Origin: Calliopsis andreniformis
Taxonomy: Eukaryota > Arthropoda > Insecta > Hymenoptera > Andrenidae
Assembly (NCBI RefSeq): GCF_051401765.1
Contig: NW_027480450.1
Location: 2,108,001 to 2,172,000, forward strand
DNA: 64,000 nucleotides
Direction: 5' to 3'
Position numbers and translations under genes: made by a program. Positions within the stretch are counted from its first letter, which is position 1; every line of letters begins with the position of its first letter. Shown piece by piece: positions 38,820 through 51,880 of this stretch. The notes under the pieces were generated by a model, which made no database searches, was not told the origin of the DNA, and saw nothing but the letters and a program-made list of their open reading frames with translations.

Positions 38820-39568
38820 AACCCTTAATATTCAACACACAACCCCCAACCATCAATCCTCAATCCTCAATCCTCAATCCTCAATCCTCAAACCTCAATC
38901 CTCAACCCTCAATCTTCAATCCTCAATACTCAATCATCAATCCTCAATCCTCAATCCTCAATCCTCAATCCTCAATCCTCAATCCTCAACCGTCAGTCTT
39001 CAATCCTCAATACTCAATCTTCAATCCTCAATCCTCAATCCTCAATCCTCAATCCTCACTCCTCAATCCTCAATACCCAATCCTCAATCTTCAACCCTCA
39101 ATCCTCAATCCTCAATTCTCAATCCTCAATCCTCAGTCCTCAGTCCTCAAACCTCAATCCTCAAACCTCAGCCTTCATTCTCAATCCTCAATCCTCAATC
39201 CTCAGTCCTCAACCCTCAATCCTCAGTCGTCAAACCTCAATCCCGAATCCTCCATCCTGAATCCTCAGTCTTCAGACCTCAGGCCTCAAAAATCAATTGT
39301 CAATCCTCAATCCTCAATAGAAAATCCTAAATTCACAGTTTTCAATACTCAGTCCCCATTCTTCAATCTTCAAATCTCAATCCACAAACATCAATTCTCA
39401 TCACACAACACTGTACCCTCAGTCCTCAGTCTTCAATACTCAATCCTCAATCCTCAACCCTCAGACGTCATCCTCAATCCTCAATCCTCAATCCTCAGTC
39501 CTCAATCTTCAATCCCCAATACTCGAACTTCAATCCTCAACCCTCAGTACTCAAACCTCAATTCTGAA

Positions 39569-42030
39569 TCCTCAATACTCAATCTTCAACCCTCAATCCT
39601 CAGTCCTCAGTCCTCAAACCTCAATCCTCAAACCTCAGCCCTCAAACCTCAATCCTCAAACCTCAGCCCTCATCCTCAATCCTCAATCCTCAATCCTCAA
39701 TCTTCAATCCTCAATACTCAATCTTCAATCCTCAGTCCTCAGTCCCCAAACCTCAACTCTGAACCCTCAATCCTGAATCCTCAATCTTCAGCCCTCGGTC
39801 CTCAACAATCAGTCTTCAATACTCAATCCTCAATAGAATATCCTCAATTCAGAGTATTCAATACTCAATACTCAATCTGCAATCTTCAAACCTCCATCCA
39901 CAAACATCAATTCTCATCACTCGACCCTCAACACTCAGTCCTCAATGTTCAATCCTCAATCCTAAATTCTCAATCTTCAATTCTCAATACTGTATCTCAA
40001 TCCTCAATCCTCAATCCCCAATCCTCAATCCTCCATCCTCAATCCTCAATCCTCAATCTTCAATCCTCAATCCCCAGTCCTCAACCTGCAATCTTCAATG
40101 CTCAATCCTCAATCCTCAAGCCTCAGTCCTCAATCCTCAATCCTCAATCCTCAAACCTCAATACTCAACCGTCAGTCCTCGTCCTCAATCCTCAACCCTC
40201 AATACTCAATCCTCAATTTTTCAATCATCAATACTCAGTCTTCAATCCTCAATCCTCAATCCTCAATCCTCAATCCTCAATCCTCAATATTCAACACACA
40301 ACCCTCAACCATCAATCCTCAATACTCAACCATCAATCCTCAATTCTCAATACTCAATAGAATATCCTGAATTCCCATGGCTCTGTACTCAATCCGCAAT
40401 ATCCAATAATCAAATGTCAATCCTCAAAGACCAATTCTCAACACTCAATCCTCAACACTCAGCCCTCTCTCTTCAATCCTCCATCCTCAACCCTCAATCC
40501 TCAAGCGTCAATCCTCAATCCTCAATCCTCAACCCTCAATCCTCATTCTTCAATCCTCAATATCCAGTCCTCAATCTTCAATCCTCAATCCTCAATCCTC
40601 AACTCTCAGACCTCATCCTCAATACTCAATCCTCAATCCATAGTCCTCAATCTTCAATTCTCAACAGTCAATCTTCAATCCTCAATCCTCAGTCCTCAAA
40701 CGTCAATTCTGAATCCTCAATACTCAATCTTCAACCCTCAATCCTCAGTCCTCAATACTCAACCATCAATCCTCAATTCTCAATACTCAATAGAATATCC
40801 TGAATTCGCAGGATTCAATACTCAAACCTCAATCCTCAACCCTCAGCCCACATCCTCCATCCTCGATCCTCAGGCCTCATCCTCAATCCTCAATCCTCAA
40901 TCCTCAGTCTTCAATCTTCAATCCCCAATACTCAAACTTCAATCCTCAATCATCAGTCCTCAAACCTCAATTCTGAATGCTCAATACTCAACCTTCAACC
41001 CTCAATCCTCAGTCCTCAATACTCAACCATCAATCCTCAATTCTCAATACTCAATAGAATATCCTGAATTCGCAGGGTTCAATACTCAAACCTCAATCCT
41101 CAACCCTCAGCCCTCATCCTACATCCTCGATCCTCAGCCCTCATCCTCAATCCTCAATACTCAATCCTCAATCCTCAATCTTCAATCCTCAATACTCAAT
41201 CTTCTATCCTCAATCCTCAGTCCTCAAACACCAATCCTGAATCCACAACCCTGAATCCTCAATCTTCAGCCCTGAGTCCTCAACAATCAGTTGTCAATCC
41301 TCAATCCTCAATAGAATATCCTCTATTCACAGTTTTCAATACTCAATACTCAATCTGCAATCTTCAAATCTCTATCCACAAACATCAATTCTCATCACTC
41401 AACCCTCAACACTCAGTCCTCAATGTTGAATCCTCAATCCTAAATTCTCAACCTTCAATTCTCAATACTGTATTTTCAATCCTCAATCCTCAATCCTCAA
41501 TCCTCAATCCTCAATCTTCAATCCTCAGTCCCCAATCCTCAGTCCTCAATCCTCAATCCTCAATCCTCAACCGTCAGTCCTCGTCCTCAATCCTCAACCC
41601 TCTATACTCGATCCTCAACCTTTCAATCATCAGTGCTCAATCTCCAATCCCCAATCCTCAATACTCAATCCTCAATCCTCAATCCTCAAGCCTCAGTCCT
41701 CAATCCTCAATCCTCAATCCTCAAACCTCAATCCTCAACCGTCAGTCCTCGTCCTCAATCCTCAACCCTCAATACTCGATCCTCAATCTTTCAATCATCA
41801 GTGCTCAATCTCCAATCCCCAATCCTCAATACTCAATCCTCAATCCTCAACCCTTAATATTCAACACACAACCCCCAACCATCAATCCTCAATCCTCAAT
41901 CCTCAATCCTCAATCCTCAAACCTCAATCCTCAACCCTCAATCTTCAATCCTCAATACTCAATCATCAATCCTCAATCCTCAATCCTCAATCCTCAATCC
42001 TCAATCCTCAATCCTCAACCGTCAGTCTTC
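39569..42030 (+). repeat. 3,029-bp higher-order unit, copy b (truncated)
   Basis: Matches copy a at +3,029 through blocks A (39,830), D, B (40,354), C, C, A (41,308) and the 168-bp internal duplication. It ends abruptly near 42,030, where the sequence switches to the start of the second 8,353-bp super-unit, losing the A' end. It shares CTCCATCC near 40,032 with copies d, e and f. Confidence 0.87.
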
Positions 42031-45000
42031 AATCCTCAAACCTCAATCCTCAATCCGCAATCTTCAATCCTCAATCCTCAAACCTCAATCCTCAACCCTC
42101 AATCTTCAATCCTCAATACTCAATCATCAATCCTGAATCCTCAATCCTCAATCCTCAATCCTCAATCCTCAACCGTCAGTCTTCAATCCTCAATACTCTA
42201 TCTTCAATCCTCAATCCTCAATCCTCAATCCTCAATCCTCTTTCCTACAATCATCAATACCCAATCCTCAATCTTCAACCCTCAATACTCAATCCTCAAT
42301 TCTCAATCCTCAGTCCTCAGTCCTCAGTCCTCAATCCTCAATCTTCATTACTCAGTCCCCAATCCTCAGTCCTCAATGCTCAATCCTCAATCCGCAACCT
42401 TCAATCCTAAATCCTCAAACCTCAATCCACAACCCTCAATCTTCAATCCTCAATACTCAATTCTCAATCCTCAATACTCAATCCTCAATCTTGAATCCTC
42501 AATAATCAATCTCCAATACTAGATCCTCAATACTCAATCCTCAATCCTCAATCCTCAAGCCTCAGTCCTCAATCCTCAATCCTCAATCCTCAAACCTCAA
42601 TCCTCAACCGTCAGTCCTCGTCCTCAATCCTCAACCCTCAATACTCGATCCTCAATCTTTCAATCATCAGTGCTCAATCTCCAATCCCCAATCCTCAATA
42701 CTCAATCCTCAATCCTCAACCCTTAATATTCATCACACAATCCCCAACCATCAATCCTCTATCCTCAATCCTCAATCCTCAATCCTCAAACCTCAATCCT
42801 CAACCCTCAATCTTCAATCCTCAATACTCAATCTTCAATCCTCAGTCCTCAGTCCCCAAACCTCAACTCTGAATCCTCAATCCTGAATCCTCAATCTTCA
42901 GCCCTGAGTCCTCAACGATTAGTTGTCAATCCTCAATCCTCAATAGAACATCCTCAATTCACAGTTTTCAATAATGAATACTCAATCTGCAATCTTCAAT
43001 CCTGAATACTCAATCTTCAATCCTCAATCCTCAGCCCTCAAACCTCAGTTCTGGATCCTCAATACTGAATCCTCAACCTTCAGCGCTCAGTCCTCAACAA
43101 TCAGTTGTCAATCCTCAATCCTCAATAGAATATCCTCTATTCACAGTTTTCAATACTCAATACTCAATCTGCAATCTTCAAATCTCTATCCACATACATC
43201 AATTCTCATCACTCAACCCTCAACACTCAGTCCTCAATGTTCAATCCTCAATCCTAAATTCTCAATCTTCAATTCTAAATACTGTATCTTCAATCCTCAA
43301 TCCTCAATCCTCAATCCTCAATCCTCAGTCCCCCATCCTCAGTCCTCAATCCTCAATCCTCAATCCTCAATCCTCAATCCTCAATCCTCAATCCTCAGTC
43401 ATCAATCCTCAATCTTCAATCCTCAATCCCCAGTCCTCAATCTGCAATCCTCAATGCTCAATCCTCAATCCTCAAGCCTCAGTCCTCAATCCTCAAACAT
43501 CAATCCTCAAACCTCAATTCTGAATCCTCAATACTCAATCTTCAACCCTCAATCCTCAGTCCTCAATACTCAACCATCAATACTCAATTCTCAATACTCA
43601 ATAGAATATCCTGAATTCGCAGGATTCAATACTCAACCCTCAATCTTCAACCCTCAGCCCTCATCCTCCATCCTCGATCCTCAGCCCTCATCCTCAATCC
43701 TCAATACTCAATCGTCAATCCTCAACCTTCGATCCTCAATACTCAATCTTCAATTCTCAATCCTCAGTCCTCAATTCTCAATCCTCAATCCTCAATGCTC
43801 AATCCTCAACCGTCAGTCTTCAATCCTCAATACTCAATCTTCAATCCTCAATCCTCAATCCTCAATCCTCAATCCTCATTCCTCAATCCTCAATACCCAA
43901 TCCTCAGTCTTCAACCCACAATCCTCAATCCTCAATTCTCAATCCTCAATCCTCAGTCCTCAGTCCTCAAACCTCAATCCTCAAACCTCAGCCATCATCC
44001 TCAATCCCCAATCCTCAATCCTCAATCCTCAACCCTTAATCCTCAATCCTCAGTATTCAACACACAACCCTCAACCATCAATCCTCAATACTCAACCATC
44101 AATCCTCAATTCTCAATACTCAATAGAATATCCTGAATTCTCATGGCTCTGAACTCAATCCACAATATCCAATAATCAAATCTCAATCCTCAAAGACCAA
44201 TTCTCAACACTCAATCCTCAACACTCAGCCCTCTCTCTTCAATCCTCCATCCTCAACCCTCAATCCTCAAGCGTCAATCCTCAATCCTCAATCCTCAACC
44301 CTCAATCCTCAGTCCTCAAACCTCAATCCCGAATCCTCAATCCTGAATCCTCAATCTTCAGACCTCTGTCCTCAAAAATCAATTGTCAATCCTCAATTCT
44401 CAACAGAATATCCTAAATTCACAGTTTTCAATACTCAGTCCCCATTCTTCAATCTTCAAATCTCAATCCACAAACATCAATTCTCATCACTCAATACTCC
44501 ACACTCAGTCCTCAACCTTCAATCCTCAATCCTCAATCCTCAGTCTTCAATACTCAATACTCAATCTTCAATCCTCGACCCTCAATTCTCAATCCTCAAT
44601 ACTCAATCCTCAATCGTCAATCCTCAATCCCCAATCCTCAATCTTCATTTCTCAATCCTCAGGCTTCAATCCTCAATACTCAATCTTCAATCCGCAATCC
44701 TCAATCCTCAACCCTCAATCCTCATTCTTCAATACTCAATACCAAATCCTCAATCTTCAATCCTCAATCCTCAATCCTCAAACCTCAGACCTCATCCTCA
44801 ATCCTCAATCCTCAATCCTCAGTCCACAATTGTCAATCCCCAATACTCAATCTTCAATCCTCAATCCTCAGTCCTCAAACCTCAATTCTGAATCCTCAAT
44901 ACTCAATCTTCAACCCTCAATCCTCAGTCCTCAGTCCTCAAACCTCAATCCTCAAACCTCAGCCCTCAAACCTCAATCCTCAAACCTCAGCCCTCATCCT

Positions 45001-48000
45001 CAATCCTCAATCCTCAATCCTCAATCTTCAATCCTCAATACTCAATCTTCAATCCTCAGTCCTCAGTCCCCAAACCTCAACTCTGAACCCTCAATCCTGA
45101 ATCCTCAATCTTCAGCCCTCGGTCCTCAACAATCAGTCTTCAATACTCAATCCTCAATAGAATATCCTCAATTCAGAGTATTCAATACTCAATACTCAAT
45201 CTGCAATCTTCAACCCTCCGTCCACAAACATCAATTCTCATCACTCGACCCTCAACACTCAGTCCTCAATGTTCAATCCTCAATCCTAAATTCTCAATCT
45301 TCAATTCTCAATACTGTATCTCAATCCTCAATCCTCAATCCCCAATCCTCAATCCTCAATCCTCAATCCTCAATCCTCAATCTTCAATCCTCAATCCCCA
45401 GTCCTCAACCTGCAATCTTCAATGCTCAATCCTCAATCCTCAAGCCTCAGTCCTCAATCCTCAATCCTCAATCCTCAAACCTCAATACTCAACCGTCAGT
45501 CCTCGTCCTCAATCCTCAACCCTCAATACTCAATCCTCAATTTTTCAATCATCAATACTCAGTCTTCAATCCTCAATCCTCAATCCTCAATCCTCAATCC
45601 TCAATCCTCAATATTCAACACACAACCCTCAACCATCAATCCTCAATACTCAACCATCAATCCTCAATTCTCAATACTCAATAGAATATCCTGAATTCCC
45701 ATGGCTCTGTACTCAATCCGCAATATCCAATAATCAAATGTCAATCCTCAAAGACCAATTCTCAACACTCAATCCTCAACACTCAGCCCTCTCTCTTCAA
45801 TCCTCCATCCTCAACCCTCAATCCTCAAGCGTCAATCCTCAATCCTCAATCCTCAACCCTCAATCCTCATTCTTCAATCCTCAATATCCAGTCCTCAATC
45901 TTCAATCCTCAATCCTCAATCCTCAACTCTCAGACCTCATCCTCAATACTCAATCCTCAATCCATAGTCCTCAATCTTCAATTCTCAACAGTCAATCTTC
46001 AATCCTCAATCCTCAGTCCTCAAACGTCAATTCTGAATCCTCAATACTCAATCTTCAACCCTCAATCCTCAGTCCTCAATACTCAACCATCAATCCTCAA
46101 TTCTCAATACTCAATAGAATATCCTGAATTCGCAGGATTCAATACTCAAACCTCAATCCTCAACCCTCAGCCCACATCCTCCATCCTCGATCCTCAGGCC
46201 TCATCCTCAATCCTCAATCCTCAATCCTCAGTCCTCAATCTTCAATCCCCAATACTCAAACTTCAATCCTCAATCATCAGTCCTCAAACCTCAATTCTGG
46301 ATGCTCAATACTCAACCTTCAACCCTCAATCCTCAGTCCTCAATACTCAACCATCAATCCTCAATTCTCAATACTCAATAGAATATCCTGAATTCGCAGG
46401 GTTCAATACTCAAACCTCAATCCTCAACCCTCAGCCCTCATCCTACATCCTCGATCCTCAGCCCTCATCCTCAATCCTCAATACTCAATCCTCAATCCTC
46501 AATCTTCAATCCTCAATACTCAATCTTCAATCCTCAATCCTCAGTCCTCAAACACCAATCATGAATCCACAACCCTGAATCCTCAATCTTCAGCCCTGAG
46601 TCCTCAACAATCAGTTGTCAATCGTCAATCCTCAATAGAATATCCTCTATTCACAGTTTTCAATACTCAATACTCAATCTGCAATCTTCAAATCTCTATC
46701 CACAAACATCAATTCTCATCACTCAACCCTCAACACTCAGTCCTCAATGTTGAATCCTCAATCCTAAATTCTCAACCTTCAATTCTCAATACTGTATTTT
46801 CAATCCTCAATCCTCAATCCTCAATCCTCAATCCTCAATCTTCAATCCTCAGTCCCCAATCCTCAGTCCTCAATCCTCAATCCTCAATCCTCAACCGTCA
46901 GTCCTCGTCCTCAATCCTCAACCCTCTATACTCGATCCTCAACCTTTCAATCATCAGTGCTCAATCTCCAATCCCCAATCCTCAATACTCAATCCTCAAT
47001 CCTCAATCCTCAAGCCTCAGTCCTCAATCCTCAATCCTCAATCCTCAAACCTCAATCCTCAACCGTCAGTCCTCGTCCTCAATCCTCAACCCTCAATACT
47101 CGATCCTCAATCTTTCAATCATCAGTGCTCAATCTCCAATCCCCAATCCTCAATACTCAATCCTCAATCCTCAACCCTTAATATTCAACACACAACCCCC
47201 AACCATCAATCCTCAATCCTCAATCCTCAATCCTCAATCCTCAAACCTCAATCCTCAACCCTCAATCTTCAATCCTCAATACTCAATCATCAATCCTCAA
47301 TCCTCAATCCTCAATCCTCAATCCTCAATCCTCAATCCTCAACCGTCAGTCTTCAATCCTCAATACTCAATCTTCAATCCTCAATCCTCAATCCTCAATC
47401 CTCAATCCTCATTCCTCAATCCTCAATACCCAATCCTCAATCTTCAACCCTCAATCCTCAATCCTCAATTCTCAATCCTCAATCCTCAGTCCTCAGTCCT
47501 CAAACCTCAATCCTCAAACCTCAGCCTTCATTCTCAATCCTCAATCCTCAATCCTCAGTCCTCAACCCTCAATCCTCAGTCGTCAAACCTCAATCCCGAA
47601 TCCTCCATCCTGAATCCTCAATCTTCAGACCTCAGGCCTCAAAAATCAATTGTCAATCCTCAATCCTCAATAGAAAATCCTAAATTCACAGTTTTCAATA
47701 CTCAGTCCCCATTCTTCAATCTTCAAATCTCAATCCACAAACATCAATTCTCATCACACAACACTGTACCCTCAGTCCTCAGTCTTCAATACTCAATCCT
47801 CAATCCTCAACCCTCAGACGTCATCCTCAATCCTCAATCCTCAATCCTCAGTCCTCAATCTTCAATCCCCAATACTCGAACTTCAATCCTCAACCCTCAG
47901 TCCTCAAACCTCAACTCTGAATCCTCAATACTCAATCTTCAACCCTCAATCCTCAGTCCTCAGTCCTCAAACCTCAATCCTCAAACCTCAGCCCTCAAAC

Positions 48001-50383
48001 CTCAATCCTCAAACCTCAGCCCTCATCCTCAATCCTCAATCCTCAATCCTCAATCTTCAATCCTCAATACTCAATCTTCAATCCTCAGTCCTCAGTCCCC
48101 AAACCTCAACTCTGAACCCTCAATCCTGAATCCTCAATCTTCAGCCCTCGGTCCTCAACAATCAGTCTTCAATACTCAATCCTCAATAGAATATCCTCAA
48201 TTCAGAGTATTCAATACTCAATACTCAATCTGCAATCTTCAAACCTCCATCCACAAACATCAATTCTCATCACTCGACCCTCAACACTCAGTCCTCAATG
48301 TTCAATCCTCAATCCTAAATTCTCAATCTTCAATTCTCAATACTGTATCTCAATCCTCAATCCTCAATCCCCAATCCTCAATCCTCCATCCTCAATCCTC
48401 AATCCTCAATCTTCAATCCTCAATCCCCAGTCCTCAACCTGCAATCTTCAATGCTCAATCCTCAATCCTCAAGCCTCAGTCCTCAATCCTCAATCCTCAA
48501 TCCTCAAACCTCAATACTCAACCGTCAGTCCTCGTCCTCAATCCTCAACCCTCAATACTCAATCCTCAATTTTTCAATCATCAATACTCAGTCTTCAATC
48601 CTCAATCCTCAATCCTCAATCCTCAATCCTCAATCCTCAATATTCAACACACAACCCTCAACCATCAATCCTCAATACTCAACCATCAATCCTCAATTCT
48701 CAATACTCAATAGAATATCCTGAATTCCCATGGCTCTGTACTCAATCCGCAATATCCAATAATCAAATGTCAATCCTCAAAGACCAATTCTCAACACTCA
48801 ATCCTCAACACTCAGCCCTCTCTCTTCAATCCTCCATCCTCAACCCTCAATCCTCAAGCGTCAATCCTCAATCCTCAATCCTCAACCCTCAATCCTCATT
48901 CTTCAATCCTCAATATCCAGTCCTCAATCTTCAATCCTCAATCCTCAATCCTCAACTCTCAGACCTCATCCTCAATACTCAATCCTCAATCCATAGTCCT
49001 CAATCTTCAATTCTCAACAGTCAATCTTCAATCCTCAATCCTCAGTCCTCAAACGTCAATTCTGAATCCTCAATACTCAATCTTCAACCCTCAATCCTCA
49101 GTCCTCAATACTCAACCATCAATCCTCAATTCTCAATACTCAATAGAATATCCTGAATTCGCAGGATTCAATACTCAAACCTCAATCCTCAACCCTCAGC
49201 CCACATCCTCCATCCTCGATCCTCAGGCCTCATCCTCAATCCTCAATCCTCAATCCTCAGTCCTCAATCTTCAATCCCCAATACTCAAACTTCAATCCTC
49301 AATCATCAGTCCTCAAACCTCAATTCTGAATGCTCAATACTCAACCTTCAACCCTCAATCCTCAGTCCTCAATACTCAACCATCAATCCTCAATTCTCAA
49401 TACTCAATAGAATATCCTGAATTCGCAGGGTTCAATACTCAAACCTCAATCCTCAACCCTCAGCCCTCATCCTACATCCTCGATCCTCAGCCCTCATCCT
49501 CAATCCTCAATACTCAATCCTCAATCCTCAATCTTCAATCCTCAATACTCAATCTTCAATCCTCAATCCTCAGTCCTCAAACACCAATCCTGAATCCACA
49601 ACCCTGAATCCTCAATCTTCAGCCCTGAGTCCTCAACAATCAGTTGTCAATCCTCAATCCTCAATAGAATATCCTCTATTCACAGTTTTCAATACTCAAT
49701 ACTCAATCTGCAATCTTCAAATCTCTATCCACAAACATCAATTCTCATCACTCAACCCTCAACACTCAGTCCTCAATGTTGAATCCTCAATCCTAAATTC
49801 TCAACCTTCAATTCTCAATACTGTATTTTCAATCCTCAATCCTCAATCCTCAATCCTCAATCCTCAATCTTCAATCCTCAGTCCCCAATCCTCAGTCCTC
49901 AATCCTCAATCCTCAATCCTCAACCGTCAGTCCTCGTCCTCAATCCTCAACCCTCTATACTCGATCCTCAACCTTTCAATCATCAGTGCTCAATCTCCAA
50001 TCCCCAATCCTCAATACTCAATCCTCAATCCTCAATCCTCAAGCCTCAGTCCTCAATCCTCAATCCTCAATCCTCACACCTCAATCCTCAACCGTCAGTC
50101 CTCGTCCTCAATCCTCAACCCTCAATACTCGATCCTCAATCTTTCAATCATCAGTGCTCAATCTCCAATCCCCAATCCTCAATACTCAATCCTCAATCCT
50201 CAACCCTTAATATTCAACACACAACCCCCAACCATCAATCCTCAATCCTCAATCCTCAATCCTCAATCCTCAAACCTCAATCCTCAACCCTCAATCTTCA
50301 ATCCTCAATACTCAATCATCAATCCTCAATCCTCAATCCTCAATCCTCAATCCTCAATCCTCAATCCTCAACCGTCAGTCTTC
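42031..50383 (+). repeat. 8,353-bp super-unit, copy 2
   Basis: Second copy of 33,678-42,030. The left junction lies in AATCCTCAAACC at 42,031. The right end is where 42,040 and 50,393 first differ, just after TTCAATCCTCAA. It contains a third relative of the 3,890-bp unit's right part (42,031-44,892), all of 3,029-bp copy c and most of copy d. It keeps AATAATCAAATC, CCTTCGATCC, CCTCAGTCC and TCTCAATCCTC where both 3,890-bp copies share a different base. Confidence 0.9.
44893..47921 (+). repeat. 3,029-bp higher-order unit, copy c
   Basis: Direct counterpart of copy a in the second super-unit, and like copy a lacking the CTCCATCC variant. Private changes include CTGGATGCTC (46,298), CCAATCATGAATCC (46,556) and CAACCCTCCGTCC (45,211). 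Blocks: A (45,154), B (45,678), C (46,111 and 46,377), A (46,632), A' (47,669). Confidence 0.88.
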
Positions 50384-51452
50384 AATCCTCAATACTCAAT
50401 CTTCAATCCTCAATCCTCAATCCTCAATCCTCAATCCTCATTCCTCAATCCTCAATACCCAATCCTCAATCTTCAACCCTCAATCCTCAATCCTCAATTC
50501 TCAATCCTCAATCCTCAGTCCTCAGTCCTCAAACCTCAATCCTCAAACCTCAGCCTTCATTCTCAATCCTCAATCCTCAATCCTCAGTCCTCAACCCTCA
50601 ATCCTCAGTCGTCAAACCTCAATCCCGAATCCTCCATCCTGAATCCTCAATCTTCAGACCTCAGGCCTCAAAAATCAATTGTCAATCCTCAATCCTCAAT
50701 AGAAAATCCTAAATTCACAGTTTTCAATACTCAGTCCCCATTCTTCAATCTTCAAATCTCAATCCACAAACATCAATTCTCATCACACAACACTGTACCC
50801 TCAGTCCTCAGTCTTCAATACTCAATCCTCAATCCTCAACCCTCAGACGTCATCCTCAATCCTCAATCCTCAATCCTCAGTCCTCAATCTTCAATCCCCA
50901 ATACTCGAACTTCAATCCTCAACCCTCAGTCCTCAAACCTCAATTCTGAATCCTCAATACTCAATCTTCAACCCTCAATCCTCAGTCCTCAGTCCTCAAA
51001 CCTCAATCCTCAAACCTCAGCCCTCAAACCTCAATCCTCAAACCTCAGCCCTCATCCTCAATCCTCAATCCTCAATCCTCAATCTTCAATCCTCAATACT
51101 CAATCTTCAATCCTCAGTCCTCAGTCCCCAAACCTCAACTCTGAACCCTCAATCCTGAATCCTCAATCTTCAGCCCTCGGTCCTCAACAATCAGTCTTCA
51201 ATACTCAATCCTCAATAGAATATCCTCAATTCAGAGTATTCAATACTCAATACTCAATCTGCAATCTTCAAACCTCCATCCACAAACATCAATTCTCATC
51301 ACTCGACCCTCAACACTCAGTCCTCAATGTTCAATCCTCAATCCTAAATTCTCAATCTTCAATTCTCAATACTGTATCTCAGTCCTCAATCTTCAATCCC
51401 CAATACTCGAACTTCAATCCTCAACCCTCAGTCCTCAAACCTCAACTCTGAA
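47922..51452 (+). repeat. 3,029-bp higher-order unit, copy d, lengthened by a 502-bp duplication
   Basis: Counterpart of copy b, extended past the super-unit end at 50,383. It is 3,531 bp because a 502-bp stretch around its right boundary is doubled. It shares CTCCATCC with b, e and f, and a CCTCACACCTC variant (near 50,075) only with copy e. Confidence 0.85.
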
Positions 51453-51880
51453 TCCTCAATACTCAATCTTCAACCCTCAATCCTCAGTCCTCAGTCCTCA
51501 AACCTCAATCCTCAAACCTCAGCCCTCAAACCTCAACCCTCAAACCTCAGCCCTCATCCTCAATCCTCAATCCTCAATCCTCAATCTTCAATCCTCAATA
51601 CTCAATCTTCAATCCTCAGTCCTCAGTCCCCAAACCTCAACTCTGAACCCTCAATCCTGAATCCTCAATCTTCAGCCCTCGGTCCTCAACAATCAGTCTT
51701 CAATACTCAATCCTCAATAGAATATCCTCAATTCAGAGTATTCAATACTCAATACTCAATCTGCAATCTTCAAACCTCCATCCACAAACATCAATTCTCA
51801 TCACTCGACCCTCAACACTCAGTCCTCAATGTTCAATCCTCAATCCTAAATTCTCAATCTTCAATTCTCAATACTGTATC
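50877..51880 (+). repeat. 502-bp tandem duplication (two copies)
   Basis: 50,877-51,378 and 51,379-51,880 repeat head-to-tail, each running from CTCAGTCCTCAATCTTC through ATACTCGAACTTC, the doubled CAAACCTCAGCCCTC stretch and an A block (51,212 and 51,714) to ACTGTATCTC. At the junction, ACTGTATCTC is joined directly to AGTCCTCAATC. Small differences (CAATTCTG versus CAACTCTG; CCTCAATCC versus CCTCAACCC) show it is not a perfect copy. Confidence 0.85.

Larger units (their letters stand above)
36540..39568 (+). repeat. 3,029-bp higher-order unit, copy a
   Basis: First of six related copies. Block order: A (36,801), D T-tract element (37,136), B (37,325), C (37,758), C (38,026), A (38,279), a 168-bp internal duplication (38,533-38,819), A' (39,316). 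Anchors recur at exactly +3,029 (37,325/40,354 for B; 38,604/41,633). The left edge is fuzzy because the sequence upstream is a more distant relative. Copy a has CTCAATCC where copies b, d, e and f have CTCCATCC (near 37,000). Confidence 0.88.
33678..42030 (+). repeat. 8,353-bp super-unit, copy 1
   Basis: A composite segment repeated in full at 42,031-50,383. It holds about 3 kb of the second 3,890-bp unit followed by 1.8 copies of the 3,029-bp unit. Constant offsets of 8,353 bp are seen at many anchors, for example 34,621/42,974, 36,030/44,383, 37,069/45,422, 38,604/46,957 and 41,633/49,986. The copies differ by scattered single bases (CCACAAACATC versus CCACATACATC near 43,195; CCTCCGTCC versus CCTCAGTCC near 44,922). 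Confidence 0.9.
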
